This document shows, in pieces, positions 26,659-64,000 of a DNA stretch of 64,000 bases (position 1 is its first letter; every line of letters begins with the position of its first letter). Under the pieces are notes generated by a model. That model saw only the letters and a program-made list of their open reading frames with translations. It made no database searches and had not been told where the DNA came from. The stretch is from assembly GCF_018310535.1 (NCBI RefSeq), contig NZ_CP074102.1:1860001-1924000 (forward strand). The letters are read 5' to 3'. The stretch comes from Streptomyces mirabilis. GTDB taxonomy: Bacteria > Actinomycetota > Actinomycetes > Streptomycetales > Streptomycetaceae. Both the position numbers and the translations under genes were made by a program.

Positions 26659-26821
26659 CTATAACTCCCCTCACCCGGACGGCTATAGGAGCGCGATAGG
26701 TCTCGCGGTGAGTCTCCGCACGGCGCCACCACGAGCACGAGCACGGGTGGCTGCGCATCTGCCACGTACGTCAGCGGTGCGGTCAGCGTGCGACCGAGAG
26801 CCGCACCACCGTTCTGGGAGC
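26659..26821. promoter_or_regulatory. Divergent promoter region of the flavin reductase and NRPS genes
   Basis: This 163-base gap includes a locally A/T-richer patch. CCTATA at 26658-26663 and TATAGG at 26684-26689 form an inverted pair, with GATAGG at 26695-26700. These resemble -10 hexamers on both strands. No iron box or other known operator was recognised. Confidence 0.4.
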
Positions 26822-44059
<17,238 letters not shown>

Positions 44060-44060
44060 C

Positions 44061-60620
<16,560 letters not shown>

Positions 60621-60674
60621 CCTCGGCATAGAGGTGCGTAGGAACGCTGTAGACAACCGGCGCAGGCTCGGCGC

Positions 60675-61970
60675 ATGACGGCCGTCGACCCATCCGCCGG
60701 CGAATCCACCGAGGTGGTGCCGCTGCGCCGCAACCGGGACTTCCTGCTCCTGTGGACCGGCAACTGGCTGCAGTTCTTCGGCTCCCGCCTGAGCGGTGCC
60801 TGCTATCCGCTGCTTGCGCTGGACGTCTCCGGAGGTTCGGCGCGGGCGGCGGGCCTCGCCTCGATGGCGGCCGTGGTGCCCTACGCGGTCCTGCAACTCC
60901 CGGCGGGCGTGCTGGTCGACCGGTGGGACCGGCGTCGGGTGATGGAGATCTGCGCGGTGGGCCGGGCGACGGTGCTCGCGGTCGTGGCGGCGGCGGTACT
61001 GCTGGGGAGCCTCGGCATCCCGTGGCTGCTCGCGCTGATCGCCGCGGACGTCAGCCTCGCCATCGTCGCCGGTCTCGCCGAGCGTGCCTCGGTGCTCACC
61101 ATCGTGCCGGCGGCGCAGCTGACCGCGGCGATGGCGCAGAACGAGGCGCGCGGCCGGAGCGCGGGCCTGCTGGGCGGGCCGCTGGGCACCGTCCTGTTCT
61201 CCTGGGCGCGGTGGAGCCCGTACCTCGCCGGCGCCGTCGGGGCGGCCGTCGCCGCGGTCAACATACGGTTCATCCGGGCCGATTGCCGTCCGCCCCGCGC
61301 CGCACAGCGCCGCCTGGTCCGCCGGGACCTCGCCGACGGGCTGGTGTGGGTGCGCCGGCAGCCGTTCCTACGCGTGGCGATCCCGCTGACCGCGGTGGCC
61401 GGCGGCTTCCTCCAGGTGGTTTCGCTGGCCCTGGTCGTCGTCCTGGTCAAGGAGCAGGGCCACGACGAGTCCACGGTCGGCCTGCTGCTCGGCATCAGTG
61501 GCTGCGGCGGGTTGCTCGGGGCGCTCACCGCCCGCTGGTGGACGCGCCGTGTACCCCTGCCGGCACTGCTCTGCGGCGGCTTCGCGGTCTGGGCGCTGCT
61601 GATGGCCGGCATGTACGTGGTCTCCAGCCCCGTCGGCCTGGGCGTGCTGTTCGGCGCCATGAACCTGATCGGTGCTGTCTTCGGCGTCGCCGCGGCCGTC
61701 TACCAGATGACCATGACGCCGCACGAGATGCAGGGCCGGGTGGCGGCGGTCGCCGGGCTCGTCACCGCGGCCGGATCCACCGCGGGCGCACTCGCCTTCA
61801 GCTCGCTCATCGACCGGTTCGACGGACCGACCGCCATTCTCCTGAGCGCCGGGGGCATGGCCCTCGTCGCGCTGGCGGCCCTCCTGGTCCCGGCCATGCG
61901 CCGGGCCCGGCTTGTCACCGACACCCCTGTCGCGCCCGCCGCGGAGGCGGCCGACCCGACCTCTGTCTGA
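60675..61970 (+). CDS. MFS exporter (EntS-like, 12 helices)
   Basis: The product is 431 aa from an ATG 54 bases after synthetase B. About 12 hydrophobic helices, with FLLLWTGNWLQFFGSRLSG in helix 1 and PAGVLVDRWDRRRVM (motif A) after helix 2. A central loop (RADCRPPRAAQRRLVRRDLADG) is followed by the repeated half. This pattern fits the MFS_3 group that includes enterobactin exporter EntS. In this position it most likely exports the peptide or gives self-protection. No N-terminal signal peptide. It is codirectional and probably cotranscribed with both synthetases and the next two genes. Confidence 0.9.
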   Translation: MTAVDPSAGESTEVVPLRRNRDFLLLWTGNWLQFFGSRLSGACYPLLALDVSGGSARAAGLASMAAVVPYAVLQLPAGVLVDRWDRRRVMEICAVGRATVLAVVAAAVLLGSLGIPWLLALIAADVSLAIVAGLAERASVLTIVPAAQLTAAMAQNEARGRSAGLLGGPLGTVLFSWARWSPYLAGAVGAAVAAVNIRFIRADCRPPRAAQRRLVRRDLADGLVWVRRQPFLRVAIPLTAVAGGFLQVVSLALVVVLVKEQGHDESTVGLLLGISGCGGLLGALTARWWTRRVPLPALLCGGFAVWALLMAGMYVVSSPVGLGVLFGAMNLIGAVFGVAAAVYQMTMTPHEMQGRVAAVAGLVTAAGSTAGALAFSSLIDRFDGPTAILLSAGGMALVALAALLVPAMRRARLVTDTPVAPAAEAADPTSV

Positions 61971-61991
61971 CCCGACCCGAAGGACCGTTTC

Positions 61992-63032
61992 ATGGACCTG
62001 AGTCTGTTCTACTTCGCCCACGACAGCACGGAAGCCGGTGACGGGGGCCGCTACCAGCTGCTGATCGAGGGCGCGAAACTCGCCGACCGGGCGGGGCTCG
62101 CCGCGGTGTGGACCCCGGAACGGCACTTCGATCCGTTCGGCGGCGCCTACCCCAACCCCTCCGTGCTCGGCGCGGCGCTGGCCACCTGCACCCAGCGGAT
62201 CGGCATCCGGGCCGGCAGCGTGGTGGCCCCGCTCCACCACCCGGCGCGGATCGCCGAGGAGTGGTCGGTCGTCGACAACCTGTCGGGCGGCCGGGTCGGC
62301 GTCGCCTTCGCCTCTGGCTGGAACGCCGTCGACTTCGCCCTGCGGCCGGAGAGCTACGCGGAGCGTCGCACGCTGGTACGGGACACCGCCGAGCAGGTAC
62401 GGCGGCTGTGGCGCGGGGAGCCGATGGCCGCCGAGGACGGCCTCGGCCGGGCGGTGGAGATCCGGGCCTACCCGCCGGCCGTGCAGAGCGAACTGCCGAT
62501 CTGGCTGACCTCGGCCGGCGGTGTGGACACCTTCCGTGCGGCGGCCCGGATGCGGGCGGGCGTGCTCACCCACCTGCTGGGCCAGAGCCTGGAGGAGGTC
62601 GCCGGGAAGATCGCCGAGTACCGCCGGGTCGCGGCGGCCGAGCACGACGGCTGGACCGGTCACGTGGTGCTGATGCTGCACACCCTGCTGGGCGACGACC
62701 TGGAGCGGGTGCGCGAACTGGTGCGCGGACCCTTCACCGCCTATCTGAAGAGCTCGGCGAACCTGACCGCCAAGTCGTTCCTGGGCAAGGACGTCGACCT
62801 GGCCCAGCTGAACGCGGCCGACATGGACTACCTGGCCGCCCGTGCCTTCGACCGCTACTTCGACACCGGGGGTCTGTTCGGCAGCGTCGAGCGTGCCGCC
62901 GAACTGCTCCCGCACATCCGCGCCCTGGGGGTCGACGAGATCGGCTGCCTCGTCGACTTCGGCGTGGAGTCCCGGGCCGTCCTCGACGGCATCGACAAGC
63001 TCGGCAAGCTGCACGAGATCGCCGCCCGGTGA
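61992..63032 (+). CDS. Luciferase-like FMN-dependent monooxygenase (MupA/Atu3640-type)
   Basis: The product is 346 aa, 21 bases after the exporter, with GAAGGA upstream. It has the bacterial-luciferase TIM-barrel pattern: LSLFYFAHDS, LAAVWTPERHFDPFGGAYPNPSV split over residues 36-60, IRAGSVVAPLHHPARIAEEWSVVDNLSGGR split over 72-102, and GVAFASGWNAVDFALRP. The ERHFD segment and the SGW motif are typical of the subgroup I recall as tied to NRPS and PKS clusters. It would oxidise a carrier-bound or released intermediate with reduced FMN and oxygen; the target is unknown. A flavin reductase at 26089-26658 is a possible electron source. Confidence 0.88.
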   Translation: MDLSLFYFAHDSTEAGDGGRYQLLIEGAKLADRAGLAAVWTPERHFDPFGGAYPNPSVLGAALATCTQRIGIRAGSVVAPLHHPARIAEEWSVVDNLSGGRVGVAFASGWNAVDFALRPESYAERRTLVRDTAEQVRRLWRGEPMAAEDGLGRAVEIRAYPPAVQSELPIWLTSAGGVDTFRAAARMRAGVLTHLLGQSLEEVAGKIAEYRRVAAAEHDGWTGHVVLMLHTLLGDDLERVRELVRGPFTAYLKSSANLTAKSFLGKDVDLAQLNAADMDYLAARAFDRYFDTGGLFGSVERAAELLPHIRALGVDEIGCLVDFGVESRAVLDGIDKLGKLHEIAAR

Positions 63033-63073
63033 GCCGTATCCGCACACAGCGACAGGACAGACAGGAGACACAT

Positions 63074-64000
63074 ATGACCACCGCACTCCGGGCAGAGCGG
63101 GACTGGGCCCCGTATGAGATCACCAGCGCGGACGTCGCCGCCCCCGACCTGGCCGACTGGCTCACCGGACTGGGCGCCGAGGAGCTCACCACACTGCTCA
63201 CCGAGCGCAAGGCGCTGGTCTTCCGGGGCTTCGGCGTCACCCCGGAGTCCATCGAGCCGGTGCTGGGTCGGCTGCTGCCCAACCGCCTGCCCTACGTGCA
63301 CGGAAACTCGCCTCGCACCCGGGTACGCGGCAACCTCTACACTTCCACCGAGTATCCGCAGCGCTTCACCATCTCGATGCACAACGAGCTGAACTACGCC
63401 CGCCGTTGGCCGGCCCGGCTCGCGTTCTACTGCGAGAAGGCCGCCGAGAGCGGAGGCGCGACCCCGGTGGTGGACTGCGAACTGTGGCTGTCCTCCCTCG
63501 ACCAGGAGGTGCGCGAGGCGTTCACCGGCGGGGTGCGCTACGTGCAGAACCTCCACGACGGCTACGGGCTCGGCAAGAGCTGGCAGGACACGTTCGAGAC
63601 GGACGACCGCCGGTCGGTGGAGGAGTTCCTGACCGCCTCGGAAGCGGAGTGGGAGTGGGGGACTGACGGCATCCGGATCACCCAGCTGCGCCGGGCGGTC
63701 ACCCGGCATCCGGTGACGGGCGCCGAGGTGTGGTTCAACCAGGCCGACCAGTGGCATCCGGCCGGGCTCGGCGACGAGACCTCCAAGGAGCTGTACGAGA
63801 TCCTCTCGCCCGAGGAGTTCCCGCAGTACGTCACCTTCGCGGACGGCAGCCCGATTCCGGACGAGTACGTCGTCCAGATCCGCGACCGCGGGCTGGAGGC
63901 CGCCGTGGACGTCGACTGGCGGGCCGGTGACGTCCTGCTGATCGACAACGTGCTGACCGCGCACGGCCGCCGGCCGTTCGAGGGCACCCGCCGCATCCTG
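63074..64000 (+). CDS. TauD/SyrP-like Fe(II)/2-oxoglutarate oxygenase (cut by window end)
   Basis: It starts at the ATG at 63074, preceded by AGGAGA, 41 bases after the monooxygenase. The frame is open to the right edge (309 codons seen), and the family is usually about 320-340 aa, so only the end is missing. The iron-binding HxE lies in SMHNELNYARRWP and the distal His in LLIDNVLTAHGRRPFEGTRR; the following Arg would bind 2-oxoglutarate. SyrP-type members hydroxylate the beta carbon of aspartate on a carrier protein. That fits the two Asp modules (3 and 6), but which one is hydroxylated cannot be read. Same operon as the synthetases. Confidence 0.88.
   Translation, partial: MTTALRAERDWAPYEITSADVAAPDLADWLTGLGAEELTTLLTERKALVFRGFGVTPESIEPVLGRLLPNRLPYVHGNSPRTRVRGNLYTSTEYPQRFTISMHNELNYARRWPARLAFYCEKAAESGGATPVVDCELWLSSLDQEVREAFTGGVRYVQNLHDGYGLGKSWQDTFETDDRRSVEEFLTASEAEWEWGTDGIRITQLRRAVTRHPVTGAEVWFNQADQWHPAGLGDETSKELYEILSPEEFPQYVTFADGSPIPDEYVVQIRDRGLEAAVDVDWRAGDVLLIDNVLTAHGRRPFEGTRRIL

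Noticed and set aside
26567..26821. Upstream extension of synthetase A to 26567
   Set aside because: It would overlap the flavin reductase start on the other strand, encodes Arg/Pro/His-rich sequence, and C-domain homology begins only after 26822.
25821..26821. Iron-regulator box upstream of the siderophore genes
   Set aside because: No TTAGGTTAGGCTAACC-like palindrome was seen by eye; the CCTATA/TATAGG pair is a poor match.

Overview
The window is high-GC DNA with strong third-position G/C bias, GTG/TTG starts, tiny gaps between genes, a TCGAAC-type LexA box and a class II ribonucleotide reductase paired with nrdR. This points to a Streptomyces chromosome. No database could be searched, so family names come from motifs read directly in the sequence, and species-level statements are recollection.

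Region 1 (1-18974) is conserved chromosomal housekeeping. In order it holds a partial DUF4192 gene, a RecQ helicase with a phosphoribosyltransferase-like tail, two conserved unknowns, rnhB, a TetR repressor divergent from a DHA2 efflux pump with two operator palindromes between them, an ADP-ribosylglycohydrolase overlapping a histidine phosphatase, a DUF4937-like protein, a TerD-like protein, nrdJ, nrdR, lexA and a DinG/XPD-type helicase. The nrdR/lexA divergent region carries a tandem NrdR box pair and a LexA box. The recQ promoter region carries two DnaA boxes. A 20-bp minisatellite fills the gap between lexA and the DinG-type gene.

Region 2 (19069-26658, minus strand) is an NRPS-independent siderophore operon: a PLP aminotransferase of the diaminobutyrate type, an IucA/IucC synthetase, a GNAT acyltransferase and a second IucA/IucC synthetase, with a flavin reductase upstream. 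No decarboxylase or N-hydroxylase is present. The operon is unusually rich in short tandem repeats, inside and between genes.

Region 3 (26822-64000, plus strand) is a large nonribosomal peptide cluster. Two giant synthetases (about 5745 and 5519 aa) carry ten modules and a terminal thioesterase. They are followed by an MFS exporter, a luciferase-like FMN monooxygenase and a SyrP-like 2-oxoglutarate oxygenase cut by the window end. Pocket residues read by eye suggest Gly - (no A domain) - D-Asp - Tyr-like - D-(unassigned) - Asp - Gly - Pro - Gly - Pro. The SyrP-like enzyme would fit beta-hydroxylation of Asp. The divergent flavin reductase could supply reduced FMN to the luciferase-like enzyme. 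No regulator, MbtH protein, acyl-CoA/fatty acyl ligase or stand-alone A domain is in the window, so the cluster probably continues to the right.

The most notable observations are in the synthetases. Module 2 has lost the whole A-domain core and keeps only a decayed C-terminal stub, so its carrier protein must be loaded in trans or skipped. Three blocks have an abrupt C/A-rich, G-poor composition. Two of them flank the substrate-pocket core of the module 9 A domain, as expected for a natural core swap.
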